64,000 bases of DNA from Bipolaris cookei (GCA_002286855.1 NRSV01000001.1:1092276-1156275); one strand, 5' to 3'. Positions 22,572-34,335 are shown, counted from the first letter of the stretch. The notes: a model not told the origin generated them from the sequence alone. A program made the numbers and translations.

Positions 22572-23114
22572 TCACTTGATATACACAGCCACGTATCGCT
22601 TCCTTAGTTTTTCAAATCTCATGGCAAACTCCAAATTCGCGTCTCCTTGATCGGGCATCGTCCAGTTCGCCGATCCCTCTAACCGTATCTCTGACAGCCC
22701 GCTCATAGCCTCAAGCACACTAAAGAACTGCTCCACTTTCTCCTTGCTCTTCTCGTTCTCTCGTCCGACCAGCACAGGCTGTATCAGAACAAGAGACTTG
22801 ATCTCCAACGCTGCTTCTCCGGCCAAAGAGAAAAAAAGGACAGCAGTGTGTAGGCTAAGAAACCTGAGCTGAAACGTTGCGCACAGGTAGGAAAGTGTTT
22901 CAGCACGGATCCGGCGACACGTGCGAAAGAGAGGAAGATGAAGTATCATGGTGGCAAAATGTTCGGGCTTGGTACAGTTTGCTACAAGGATGGACGATAA
23001 GTCGGGGTAGATGCTGTAGGCGTAGATTTGGTTGCGTATCTCGCCTGGTAGATCTAGGAACGTGGCGCGGGCCGCTCTAGGCTTCAGCACGATTAGCATT
23101 CTGCGCGCATACAC
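22572..23114 (-). CDS. Fungal F-box-like / 2EXR-type hypothetical protein
   Basis: Single-exon ORF of 180 residues. After a short basic start it has FLDLPGEIRNQIYAYSI, the opening pattern of the large fungal family of F-box-like and 2EXR proteins, then ILHLPLFRTCRRIRAETLSYL, the usual second helix with the LL..CR.IR.E pattern. Such proteins are numerous and mostly uncharacterised; some join SCF ubiquitin ligases. No catalytic residues are expected. It is shorter than many relatives, so a missing exon is possible. Confidence 0.6.
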   Translation of the reverse strand: MYARRMLIVLKPRAARATFLDLPGEIRNQIYAYSIYPDLSSILVANCTKPEHFATMILHLPLFRTCRRIRAETLSYLCATFQLRFLSLHTAVLFFSLAGEAALEIKSLVLIQPVLVGRENEKSKEKVEQFFSVLEAMSGLSEIRLEGSANWTMPDQGDANLEFAMRFEKLRKRYVAVYIK

Positions 23115-23591
23115 ATCTGGTGCAAAGTACGTTTTGGAGATCTGTTCTTTCTTCGTTGCGTTTGCTTTGAAGCCATTTCTTAATTTTCATTTTGCTGATT
23201 ACGGTGTAACGGCCTTGGTGTTGCTCTCATTATCAAGGCTGTCATCGGTCGGCGCTTTGCCTGATTAGGACAGTCGCCTTGATCATCACCCATCGTTTAG
23301 TAGTGGAAATCGATACATGGTCTTATCAATGATAACTGTATCACGTACTTCTTCATACAATTGAGCTTTGACGATATTTGCGAAACCGAGAGCTCATGTT
23401 CGGCATTCATCCTACAGCCCTCCTTGGCTTGATGTCCCGTGTTCACCTGCGATATCTTAGGCTCGGCTCGTAAGTTACGTTGCATATTTCATGTATTCAC
23501 AGCATCTACGCTCACAAATTTGTAATCATATTTAGACCAAGACAAAACGCTGTATTAGAAAAATCTATGTACATCAGAGAGTTATCAATAC
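23115..23591. other. Intergenic region, no gene seen
   Basis: About 480 bases between the F-box-like start and the 3' end of the transporter. It holds the F-box-like promoter by position. Short ORFs only. Confidence 0.5.
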
Positions 23592-25690
23592 TCATTCATC
23601 CTTATCTTCGTTTTTTCGCTGACGATTAAGCTCATCGATCACTTTCTTGCCACGTGCCAGTACCTCCATCGTCCGACTCTTGTTGTCGTGATCCCTCGTC
23701 TCGGGAACCAAGAAGTAAGTTGACACTGCTCCAACAAGCATGAACGCACTCATGGCCTGCAGAACGTGCCCGAAATCCCGACGCTCCTCCCATTTGAGGT
23801 TGCCTCCGTCGCCGGCACTGCCAGATTGGAAGGCGTACGCGATGAAGATCTGCACAACCCATGAGCCCAGCTTTCCAGCAGCTGCAGCTATGCCGTGACA
23901 TGTACACAGATATCTTGTTGGGAATATCTCAGCAGGGATTATGAACGTGGTTACATTTGGTCCGAGGTTGAAGGCAATGTGACTCAGCACATAAAGAATG
24001 ATGAGTCCGGATCGGCTGTTGTCCAAAAGCGTCGTCCAAGCACTTCTGGTGACGATGAAGAGTACGAAAAGTACTACAAATCCCCATAATTGGATGACTT
24101 TTGGCGAGACGTACTTGACGATCTTAATCATCAAGAGGCCGCCAACAATAGTGCCGATGGAGACCATGACCAAGGTGTGTTTGCTGTTGTCGCTCAAGGT
24201 CTCATACACTGATTGCTTTTCATCGGGGTCCTCTTGCCATATATGGCTGACGATTTCCGGCGATGAGTCCTAATCCGTAAACTGACACAACGTTAGGGGC
24301 GGTTCAAATGCGTTATCTCAGCCCGCTTACACGCGAAGTCAAGGAAAAGCCAGGCCAACGATGTCCCTAAGAGGCAATGCCAGTTCTTTTCTGTGATGAA
24401 GAAGTTTCTGGCGTCTGCCCACGAAGCGAGTGGAGGAACAAAGTCAGGGTCACCGGGTAATGGCTGTACCGACTGAGGCTCATATGGACGATTTCCATCG
24501 TTTCTGTTACGATACTTAGATTCTTTATCGCTATAGACGATCTCATCGGGTGGTATACCCGAGGAGGTAGATGAACGCCGTGATATTGGCCTGGCTGGAG
24601 CTGAATGTTGCACAATGTGCCACATCTCGGCCTCGCCATTCTCTGGGTTTATCTCAGGCCCGCCAAAATAGTTTGCGGTATCTTGAAGAGTCTCCTTCGT
24701 ATTCTGCAATATGTCCAGTGTGTACCTTGGGCTTTCGGGGATCGTGAACCGGAAGGCAAGAGCAATGGTGGCCGGTATAACGCCGATACCTATGACCAAC
24801 CTCCAAAGTCGATCGATTGCGCGGAAACATTCCAAGTCATCATCCCGGCATGCTGGTAGTTCTTTCTCAATCCAAGGTTTGTAGGCTTCCACTGCTGCTA
24901 AGGATAAGACATTAGCGAGCAGCTGTCCTACAGGTTGAGCGAAGAAGACCCAGCTCAACATGCGCGCGCGGTGTTTTCGAGGTGCAAACTCAGCCGTGAT
25001 AAACTGGTATTGCAATAAATATATATCCTTTCAACAAAAAGGCAGTAACTTACAGCACTTAATGGATAGTCGGCACCGATTCCAGCTCCTCCCTTGTGTC
25101 AGTAAATTCGGTTCTATGTCAACAAGGCAACCACGCACCCATGATTGCTCGCCAAGTGATCAACCACCCCTCAATCGCCATACTATTTTTCTCGCCGTTG
25201 GAGCTCATCAACAGCAGCATGGTGCCAACTATGATGATTACCAACTCGAGTCCGTACATTTTGCGTCTTCCAAGAAAGTCTGCAGCAACGCCGAATCCTA
25301 TTTGTCCGAGCATTGTCGCAGCAAGTGTTGAACACATCATAGCAGTCTTGACTTCTGATGGTACAGATGGCATACCATTGTCGAGGTTACGCGGCCAGTA
25401 CACATAGCCCAACATAGGGGTGACAACATTCAGGGCGAATAGGCCGAATGCGTCAGTCAAGAAGCCTATGCCCGCGACTACGACCACCCAGATCTGAAAG
25501 GGCGCGGCATCGATTGTGGCCAGTGTCCATCGCCGCCGCCTTATTTCCTTACAGAACCATCAGTCGAACGAATGGGATATTTCGACTTCATATCAAGACT
25601 TACAGGAATACCACTACCTCCAGCCGTGAGGTCCTCTACACCGATTTGATGGCCTTTTATTGGTCGCGTAATCCAATTGCGAAGACCCAT
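23592..25690 (-). CDS. Pho84-like phosphate:H+ symporter-type MFS transporter, apparent frameshift
   Basis: Twelve-helix MFS transporter of the phosphate/glycerophosphodiester group. Exons deduced: 25547 down to 25139, 25604-25690 first, then 25054-25088, 24331-25003 and 24281 down to 23592; introns are 56, 50, 50 and 49 bases. Visible motifs: FQIWVVVVAGIGFLTDAFGL, GRRKMYGLEL, IMGAGIGADYPLSA, HRARMLSWVFF, FTIPESPRYT, and late LGPNVTTFIIPAEIFPTRY. The joint between exons 4 and 5 gives LDFAFYGL correctly, but the following codons run into a stop; the conserved continuation (DSSPEIVSHIW) is in another frame starting at 24269. The gap fits loss of five bases (or a read error). If real, the protein lacks its last five helices. 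Confidence 0.75.
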
Positions 25691-26697
25691 AGTCGGGTGG
25701 AAATGGCCTCCAAGAAGATGGTTGCGCTATTCAAGTGCGTCAGATAAAGAAAAGATCAATTGTGTGTTGTGCTTGCAGCAAGTTCGACTCTGAACTGCCT
25801 TATTCATATCGTAGATGAGCAAGGCCTCAGTCACATTGGTAGAGCATACCGCACACAAGTGGCTGGATATATGCACTGCCCCATTTAATGAGGCAGACTG
25901 GTCAGCGGAAAGATAGCTACGTGGATCGGCACTCCTCTTTGAGTTGCTATGCTCACAAACAGCCCGTTCTCGCTCGCCGAAGTCAGACTTGGTGGCGTTC
26001 ATGGCTGTATCGAATCACGCTGAGGTCTCGATTAAAATAGCTAGATTCCAGCAGTCACCATTAATGGAAAGGTATAGTGCTGCCTGCATTGCCTTCTCAC
26101 TCGACATGGAGGCGCCTCCAGCAATGTTGGATTGGTAGAGCTCAGGGCAAAGAGGCCATGCAGATACGACTATTCCGCCTACCAGTCTCATGGAAATAGA
26201 ACCCAGTGCATGCATTTTCGTAGGAAAACCACGCTGTTCCGGGTAATGAGGGCGCAATGTTGCGGTGGTTGACGATAGCCGTTCGCTTCCCCACGTGTTG
26301 TTGTTCGACATCTCATTGAACGTTGGGCGTCCAGTCTCGGTAGCGCCACATGTATCAACACGACCTCCTCCGTCCCCTGGCCAGCTCACGATGGGCAATC
26401 TTGTCATCTCATCTTGCAAGGCTTCTACAAGCGTGTGCCTAGCCCGCAATCGGTCGGCAATCAATATGCTGAGCCGCCCCCATATGTCGCAACGGCCTCC
26501 CTTTGGGACAGCCTGGACCGGCGCGTGCTCACAAGACGGGCGCAAGCTCAGGCTACACTGCCTACAATGCTGCCACCCTCTTCTGAGAGCCTTGTACTTC
26601 CTCCAAGTTGCACTCTACTGAATACGAAAAGTTTTCTGTGCATGAGCAAACCTTACACTGTTAGTGTTGCGCTCCAGCGCGGCGCAAGACGACCACC
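25691..26697. other. Intergenic region with a doubtful zinc-cluster remnant
   Basis: About 1 kb between two divergent genes. On the minus strand near 26470-26570 an open frame reads HCRQCSLSLRPSC and later GGRCDIWGRLSIL, resembling a damaged Zn2Cys6 cluster with two of six Cys lost. It continues open to about 26015 without further recognisable domains. I do not call a gene. Confidence 0.3.
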
Positions 26698-29120
26698 ATG
26701 TCTTTCGGATGCAGCCCATCCGATGTTTTGAGATTACTCGAGTTCTCTACTCGGGTATACCTTGCTTTCAAAGGTACGTCGCTTACCAAAATCGCATGAC
26801 AAAGCTCAGGACACTGACCCATGCTTAGATGCCAACGAGAATTCGGAAGCACAGGTGACAGGCCTGGTGAAGGAATTCACTGCCTTTCACAACTGCTTGG
26901 TCGAGCTGGGTGAGTTGATGAAGCAGTATGGCCAGCCCATGCCTTTTCCTGTCAAGGAGTTTGAGGCAACACTCAAGAGATGTGAAAAGACGCTCGACCC
27001 TTATGCGGATCACCTGATCGACAAGAAGATGGGCGTCAAGAAGTTCATCTTCACCATCCGATACATGGGCATGGAGAAAGAGATAGACGGGCTGAGGAAG
27101 CAGATCACTGGCCACTATCAAGCATTGCACATGTGCATATCATTTCTACAACTGTAAATTTCGGCATACTCCCCAAGACAGTATTCCAAGGCTAAGAATC
27201 CACAGTCGCTTGCATCTCGAGGTAACTAAGCAAACTTAACGTTTTCTCGACGCTGCACAACCACGTACTGTAACCCTGGGAGGCCGTGCTTATTCAACCA
27301 GTATACTGGGATTTTCATCTCAACACGCACCTCTATCGCTGCCTGCACCAGATGAGCATCCACTTCTCAGCGAATGGGTGATCTTTGATCGTTGGTTGCA
27401 GAGCGAGGACGAGCGCATCGCTAGAGAAGCAGAGCACTCTCGCCCGCTGTCACTGGGCGATACACCTACTGCTCTACTAAGCGACGATGATCAAACTGCT
27501 GCTATACTATACCATCTCCGTCGACAAGTTGACGATGCTATTCTGATTGAGGAAAACCGCACAAAACGCATAACTGCTGAGAAGCGATCGCATCTTTCAC
27601 CAAGCGACGCCATACGACAGGAGCTTCGCAACATGCTGCCAGCGCCTCCACGTACGTACACTCTAGATGCTGATCACTCTGGAAATTTTACGGGTTTTGG
27701 CCAGCATCAAACAAGCAGTTCTTCGAAAAGTGCTCGGCCAAGTTTAACCATCCCGTTGTCGCACTCGCCTCCATCTGTTGGCCCACATGGAGGTTCATAT
27801 TTTGGTTCGATAGACTGGGCTCAATCGCCCACGGATACATCGGTCTCCCACGATGCAGGCCGCACGATGTCTGTTTATACCAACAGAAATATCATGAGCC
27901 ATTCTCCAGGATCACAACCACGTTCCTCTGATAGTGCTGACTTGAGCCCTAGGGGAAGTATCCCAGAAAACCTAGCATCATACAGTCTGCGACATAGCCT
28001 ATCCCGCACGTCTCTAGCAACAATGGCTCTAGGACAGGCCGTACTCGACTGGAAGCGCATCTGCCGATCCGTCGAGGTCGAGCGAAAATCAGTCAAGTAC
28101 GGAGCCGAAAGCCGAGACTGCGACGTTCGATGGCGATACCGAGAAGACACTGGCATATCAATCCGCGCAGTATATTACTCCAGCCAAGACGGAAAGCTTC
28201 GAACTTGGATTGAACAGCATTTCCCCGCCACTGGCCCTTCAATCCCGCTCACAACTACATACCCAGATGGCGCCGTATCCATCGACTTCCCACGCAACTC
28301 CTTCGGCAAACTAGACAAGCAATACACAGACATCAAGTACACATTCTCTGGCTCCGACTCAGCCGAAAAATTCCAAACCCTCCTCTACACCAACAACAGC
28401 GCCGACGCCGCAGACCTCAAATTCGACCGCCTCATCCTGACAATCTCATCCGATAAGAACCCCACCGAGTGCCGCAGCCGCAACCTCCGCCTATGGTGCC
28501 GCACAGAAACGCACCTCGAAGACGACGGCCCCGTAACCTTTGATGTGCTCATCCTCCTCTTCTATACCAGCGCGCTGGAAGAAAAAGGGCATTGGGTCGA
28601 GGAACCGCACTACGCATTCGAATGGCTCACGGACTCTGTGTTCAAAAAGGAAAGCGAAAAATTAACCTTGGTGTTTTTAAAGGACGCGTCGCGCTGGAAG
28701 TCCCATAAGCTATTTCAGCGCCGCAAGTCCTCAGGCGCTACTACTACCACCGCTGCTGCGCCAAAGAGTCCGGCATCATCATCATCATCTTCTTCTTCTT
28801 CTTCTTCTTCTTCTTCTTCTTCTTCTTCTTCTTCTTCTTCTTCTTCTTCTTCTTCTTCTTCTTCTTCTTCTTCTTCTTCTTTTTTCCCGCAAAAACGAAA
28901 CGATTCGATGGAGATACTGCAGTTGGCGCGGTCAGCCACAAAGGCGTCTGTTGCGTCGAATGAGGCGTTCAAGAGCGCTCTCACGAGCGCGGCGCATCCA
29001 GGGCGCTTGGGCAATCTGAATCGGTTTGGGTATTCCGAGTTGGAAATTAAGTTTCAGAGTAAAAAAGATCGAAGAGCGTTTTTGGAGGTTTGGGCGGAGT
29101 TTGTGAAGCCGTTGAGGTGA
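26698..29120 (+). pseudogene. Fungal STAND/NACHT-N-type domain protein with in-frame stop
   Basis: Begins MSFGCSPSDVLRLLEFSTRV, the start of the fungal N-terminal helical domain found on NACHT and other STAND proteins, followed by KEFTAFHNCLVELGELMKQY and EKEIDGLRKQITGHYQAL. Exons: 26698-26773, 26829-27153, 27206-29120 (introns 55 and 52 bases). Without the stop the protein would be about 771 residues. A TAA at 27237-27239 (codon 145) sits where family members, as I recall them, have Gln, just after HLEVTKQT; the frame is then open to the end. No splice choice that I tried removes it. Downstream are a low-complexity region, a beta-rich domain (near 28030-28700) and a run of about 35 Ser. A CAA-to-TAA change, a sequencing error or reinitiation are the options; I list it as a possible pseudogene. 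Confidence 0.6.
28779..28879 (+). repeat. TCA/TCT trinucleotide microsatellite encoding polyserine
   Basis: About 100 bases of (TCA)4 followed by a long uninterrupted TCT run inside the preceding gene, giving roughly 35 serines. Length changes in threes would alter the tract without frameshift. Confidence 0.95.
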
Positions 29121-29430
29121 GAAAGTGGTGGTTTGTGCAAAGGGGGTTGAGGTTGGGGGTTGGGGGTGTTAAGGGTGTAAAAGAAAATATGTAGAATAGG
29201 TTAGTAATTAAATAAATAAATAAATCAATTTAAAGTGCTGCCTGGTTCCCGTGAGGGTCTATGAACACTGAATGCTAGAATGTGTATTGCGGGGCAAACG
29301 TGACCTAAGCGAATTTATTTCTAAAAACCTCCCGCGCCTGAGTATCCGTAGTCTCGTTCTTTCCTTGTCTCTTTCCTTATTTAACGGTGCTTCCTTTAGA
29401 CAAGGGAGCCGAGGTGTGGTGCTGGAGTGA
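29121..29430. other. Short intergenic region with (AAAT)n
   Basis: About 310 bases between two 3' ends. Contains an AAATAAATAAATAAATC run near 29210. Otherwise featureless. Confidence 0.5.
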
Positions 29431-30168
29431 TTAGTCCATCTCATAATCAGCTGTTGGTGTGGCTGTCCTTATCGGGAAGAGTTGGCTCTGTCCTGGTGCC
29501 ATGGCCGCAGAGCTGAGGTGGGTAGGCCTCCCGACCGTTTTTTTCCTTTTTCGGCTATCATCAACTTGTGTCCTATGTTCGCTGCTTGCTGTTGTAGAGC
29601 TTCCGAAGAAACTCAGGACAGGCGTGGTGGATCCTGCGGTTGGGGAGGCGCTGCGCTGTATCTGCGTAGTGCGCATGAGCAATTCTTGCTTTTTTTCCTC
29701 ATTCGCTTTCCAGAAGCTTTGGTGAGCTTTGCAGTGTCTAGTCATCCAGGCCTTATGACCCTTTGACTTGCAGGCTGCACAGCTGGCTGCTTCGTCGCCC
29801 TTCGTTTTGCAGTCCCTTGTGGAATGGCTGCCTGCGCAGTGTCCGCAGATGTCCTTGGTCGCATTACACACAGATTGGCTGTGGCCCCATTTCCAGCACT
29901 TGAAGCATTGTCCGTCCGTGAGCGATACGTCCCACAGACGGACTGGAAGCCATTCCGCTCCAACCAGTATGCCTTCCCGCACTGCCCTAAGTTGGGATTC
30001 CTCTGTGCTGACACTCAAGAGGACGGATCCTCTTGTTTGAGTTAGGTTAGTAATTATCTTCAAAGTGAACCTCTTTGTCTCCGTAGACAATGTGTGAGAT
30101 ATGAGTATGTTGATGTTTGAATACGAAGAAGAAGAAGAAGAAGAAGAAGAAGAAGAAAGGGATCTCAC
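29431..30168 (-). mobile_element. LINE-type retrotransposon ORF1 (Gag-like) relic
   Basis: Open frame of 245 codons ending in a Gag-like nucleocapsid region. Three zinc-knuckle units are visible: CFKCWKWGHSQSVC (CCHC), CGHCAGSHSTRDC, and CAACKSKGHKAWMTRHC, the arrangement of Tad/I-like non-LTR retrotransposon ORF1. Before them is VRLWDVSLTDGQ, also typical. The 5' end begins in a (GAA)n microsatellite on the plus strand and is probably truncated; no reverse transcriptase follows in the 280 bases before the next gene's 3' neighbour. The remaining ORF is intact but should be non-autonomous. Confidence 0.75.
30124..30158 (+). repeat. (GAA)n microsatellite
   Basis: About 12 copies of GAA at the 5' edge of the LINE relic. 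On the minus strand it reads TTC/TCT and encodes the serine run that opens the relic ORF. Confidence 0.95.
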
Positions 30169-30448
30169 ATGTTGGGTTTATTTACTACATATGCGCATAT
30201 ATCTTATGTACAGAGTTTCCGGAAACCCCCCCCCCCTTTTCAAAGCAAAAAAACGCCAATTCTAACTTTCCCCGCTCAACGGAAAAGATAAAAATCAAAG
30301 AAAAAGGATCTGGGCGCATTTACTGCCCTGTTCTTATCGGCTCGACACAAAGAAAGGGAGAAGAGAGAGAGATTTAGTAAGCTAGTAAGATAGAGCGAGA
30401 GGAAGAGAGAGAAAGAAAGAGAAAGAGAGTAAGAAGAAAACCCCTCCA

Positions 30449-32870
30449 TCAGCCACACACCTTCCTCGCCTTCACCTTCCCAAACTCCTCCACAAACTCG
30501 ACTTTACCCTCATTATCATAATCAATCCTCACCTGCTGATTACTCTGCACCGACGGGTCGCCCTCGAGATAATTCAGGGGCTCGAGCCGCATGGCTGAAT
30601 GCGCAGCGCTGAACATGGTTACGGGGAGGTCGCCGGTGTGCGGGATGTGGTGCATGCCGAGGTTGAACCAAAGGACACTGTTTACGAAAATTGCGTTAGT
30701 AGAGAATACGGTTTTTTGTTAAAGTTGTTTTTGGGGGGAGGGAGGGGGGGGGAAAGTATTGGGAAAGGGTAGGTGGAGGGAAGAAAAACTTACACATCTT
30801 CCTGATCCAAACTCTCGTTGTTGAAAAAGGTTGCGAAATCTACTAGCGGATCCTCTTTCTGATATTGGTTCAGGCCGTCGGCGGCGCGGGGCTCCGTGTC
30901 TTTTTGCTTGGTGACGTATAAATCGTGGGTTACAAATGCACCCGCTTTACCAGTGTTTGTGGAGTTCGTTTGGGTAAGGTGTATGGCGCCTGCTGCTTTC
31001 TTAATGCGGTAGCCAGGGTACTCACCGAGGCGGTTGGGGGTGTCCTTGTTCACGATGGCGTACATGGTGTTGTCGTTTTCGCCCCAGTTGACTTTCGAGT
31101 GCGATTCGTTGTCGATGAAGGAGCGGTGCACTTTGAAGGTGTTGTACTTGCGGCCTTGGCTCCAGGAATAATCGGTGGTTATGGGTTTGAAGGTGATTTT
31201 CTGGACGCTGTTTTTCTGGCCGTTGATGTCGAAGTCTGCTTTGAAGGTAAGCGTGTGGTCGTGCACGCTGCCGGAGAGGAAGTCGTGGATGTGGAAGCCG
31301 TAGTCGGGCTCGTTCTCCCAGTATGTGGATGAGATGTAGCCGGAGAAGCGGGATGAGACTTCTATGGCGCCGTCATAGAAGAAGGTATAGTCAATCAGGA
31401 AGTCGTAGTTGCCGACTGTAGCTACAGTCCGCATTGTAAACTGGATGCTCTTCGCAACGCTGGTGTGGGGTGAGTATTGGCCAAAGGAATGGCGGCGAAT
31501 TGGATATCCTGGGTCGAACTCAAAGATGCAAATAGCATCTGTAAGGGTCTTTGTACCGTTTCCCTCGTTCCATGATGCAGGCAGATATGTAGCATAGCTT
31601 GGACAATCATAGCCCTTGACGAGGGGCTGTAGCTCAGCACCCATGCCGGTTGTGGTGTCATAGAAGGTTGCTTGCGATGCAAAAGGGTCCGAGCCTGAGT
31701 AGGCTGTCAATGCTTCCTGAAGGGAGAGCTCGTACAAGATACGCTTTCCTTTGTATTTGACATCAAAGAGTGACAGCCCCCGATCATGAGCGACGTTGTG
31801 GTAGAAGCTAAAGTCCATCCAGGAAATATAGTTCTCATCGGCATCGATGCGAAACCTTTGGTCTCCTTGTGCAATAGGCGTGGGAGGCAGCTGCTCATCC
31901 AATGGAAGTGGACTTCCATGCTTGTCAGTAGAAGACCATTTGCCCGCCACATTTGGCGAAGGCACCTTGTACTTTGGAGAGTTGATCGCCGCCCGGAACT
32001 CTTCGGTAGAGGGATAAAATTTCCCAACTGAGTACCAACCAGCGATTTTCCAGTCATTCCAATCTCGTGAGGATATATCGAATTTGATATTGAACCCAAG
32101 GGGTGCGACTGTAACGCTACTGAGTTCCTTGGTGGGGACACCATAGGTCGCAGCCCAGGAAATAATACGGCCATCTTCATCTCGAAATGGAGTGCCGAAA
32201 CGCAGACCGACAAGTCCACTCAGGAATGTCTGGAGCAACATTAGTCATTGCTCGGGCATGGTTGTCGCGAGACATTGCTTACTGTATTGAACAAGCGCTG
32301 TGAGATATCCTCATGTGCAGCCGCAAACTTCATGAGGAACTGTGTCCCTTCATTTGTACTAGAATACAAAGGATGCACTTTTGTTTTCCCCGCGTGGGTA
32401 TTTTGAAACGGAAAAGTGAGCGGCTTGATCGTCGTTGCATATGTAGCTGGCAGAGGGCCAACCATGTACTCTTGCCAGAACATGTCAGATGTATTGGTAG
32501 CGCCACTCTGAACTGTAGCGCGTGCATATCTTCCAGGCGGCTTTGAGTATCCGTCTAGGTATTTGGCTGTTTCAGTTTTGTTGGGCTCCAAAAGAGTGAG
32601 TTGTACACTAAGGACTGCTCAGTATGGTAGTCTTGTTCGTAATTATTCAACTTACACATAACTATCTTGACTAGATCCTTGGTTGCCATTCAAATTCAGA
32701 TTTTGTTGCAAGATGTCATTAGCACTTGCCGTCTCCTCCTTGGAAAGTGATCTCCAAGGGTTGGTGACCGGTGCGTTTAAGGTAGGCTGCCGAGGTGGAT
32801 TCGAGGTACACTGCGCTGCGGTTGACGAAACAAGAGCAGCCGCCCCTAATATGATGGTAGACGTCCACAT
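30449..32870 (-). CDS. Secreted copper amine oxidase
   Basis: Oxidises primary amines to aldehydes with release of ammonia and peroxide, using Cu and a topaquinone made from its own Tyr. Exons: 32656-32870, 32283-32607, 30794-32229, 30449-30677 (introns 48, 53 and 116 bases), 734 residues. The start at 32870 gives signal peptide MWTSTIILGAAALVSST; the frame is open 14 codons further up, but the shorter start is better. The cofactor motif is TVGNYDF (Tyr near residue 455). The catalytic base is Asp in AYSGSDPF (near 361). Copper ligands are likely the His pair in FHIHDF and a His in GMHHIPHTGDLP. Family length 650-760. The downstream 100 bases are an almost pure GA-rich tract. Confidence 0.93.
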
Positions 32871-34335
32871 GATGATTGAAAGATAGGGAACGAGATGTTG
32901 AGGAATTCTCACCGCGGGGACTTCTGCATGTTATATGGGATTCTGTTCCTTATGCGATATCGGTAGTGCAATACGACTCGGGCAATTGTGCTGTCATTAC
33001 CTCCTGCGCATGCCCAAGAACGGTCTAACTTTTTCGTGATTGAGCGTCTCGGCTCAAAGGGTGTACCCTGCATCACTCCATCGTTGTGTTGTTTTTCTTG
33101 CGCGGCGAATACAACAGGAAGCGATCGACAGGTCAACGCCTTGTCGAGCTGAGTCGCAAGAATTAACTTCAGCGTCGGAAAAATAATAAGCGTGGATCTT
33201 CACACTAATGATGCTACCTCGTCAACTTGAAATTGTGTGGCTTGACAAGCTGGATATTTACTGTGTTAGGAAGCTGTCTGATGCTATCCGGTTATGTGCA
33301 GATGGCTGGTCAGATGATGGGGTGTTTGATCCAGACCGTGCCTACTACCGTACTTTTCTCGAGCTCGGGGCGGATTTTTCACCGCCGAAATCAGTGTGCA
33401 ACAAAGAACGTACCAGTAACAAAAACTGCTGGGTATGTTGGCGGCCCAAGAACCGGTAAGTCGGTATTCATTGGCGTGTCATCGTGACTATGTTCGATAT
33501 TACAGTTTTAGCTTGGGTCAACACACACATGCTCGACTAAGGTGAATTTCTCATTTCAACCAACCTAGCTTCCTCCTGTTACATTTTCGTAAATAGCAAA
33601 AGTCGATACAATACACTCTGTCCAACTGTCGCGACATTCTTTTCTACGTTTTACTTCACGATGACCGTTTTCTTCCTCTCGCCCCTATTCCATCAGCCCG
33701 TCGTCTATACTGGGGCCAGTTGTTGTTCTTTGCTATGCTGAGCCTCATACACTAGAATACTTCAACAGACCTAAGATCTCTATAAGATATATCCATCCTT
33801 TGCAGTGTTCCCTGATTGCATTGCCTGTTCATTTCTGCATAGCCGTTTTCTGGTTTCTGCAATGACCGTCGACAAGATCAACGATTTTGACTGCGTGCCA
33901 TTACAAAGACCATAGTTAAAAGCAATCTTGTGGAAACGGCCGTAGAAAAAGAATTCGCCGAGACTCTAGCAACAAAATCGACGATAGATTCACGGAGGCG
34001 TTTGTTAAACGCATCAATGCTTTATGCAGGTTTGGCTGTGCGTCAGGATAGTAGGGACAGTTTGTGGCTATGACCATCACAAAGCATGATTGCAAAGTAG
34101 AAAGGTTGATTCAATACTGAATACAGACTAAAACACAGATGCAACATGCTTTGATACCACTCTGCCATTGGCAAAAAAATCAGAGTCTGAACAGAGATGC
34201 CCGTCCTGGAGAATGCACTCTGATACAAATGGCAACTGTCTACACTTGTATCTACCAAACAATCTAGGGCATTTGAAACCCGCGATTGTGTCGGTATCTG
34301 GGGACTGCATTATGCCAAATACGTCAGGGTCTAAT
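32871..34335. other. Gene-free stretch upstream of the amine oxidase
   Basis: About 1.5 kb. The first few hundred bases should be the amine oxidase promoter. Open frames are short and I recognise none. Confidence 0.45.

Noticed and set aside
28715..29014. Minus-strand poly-Glu ORF
   Set aside because: It is the reverse reading of the TCT microsatellite inside the STAND-like gene.
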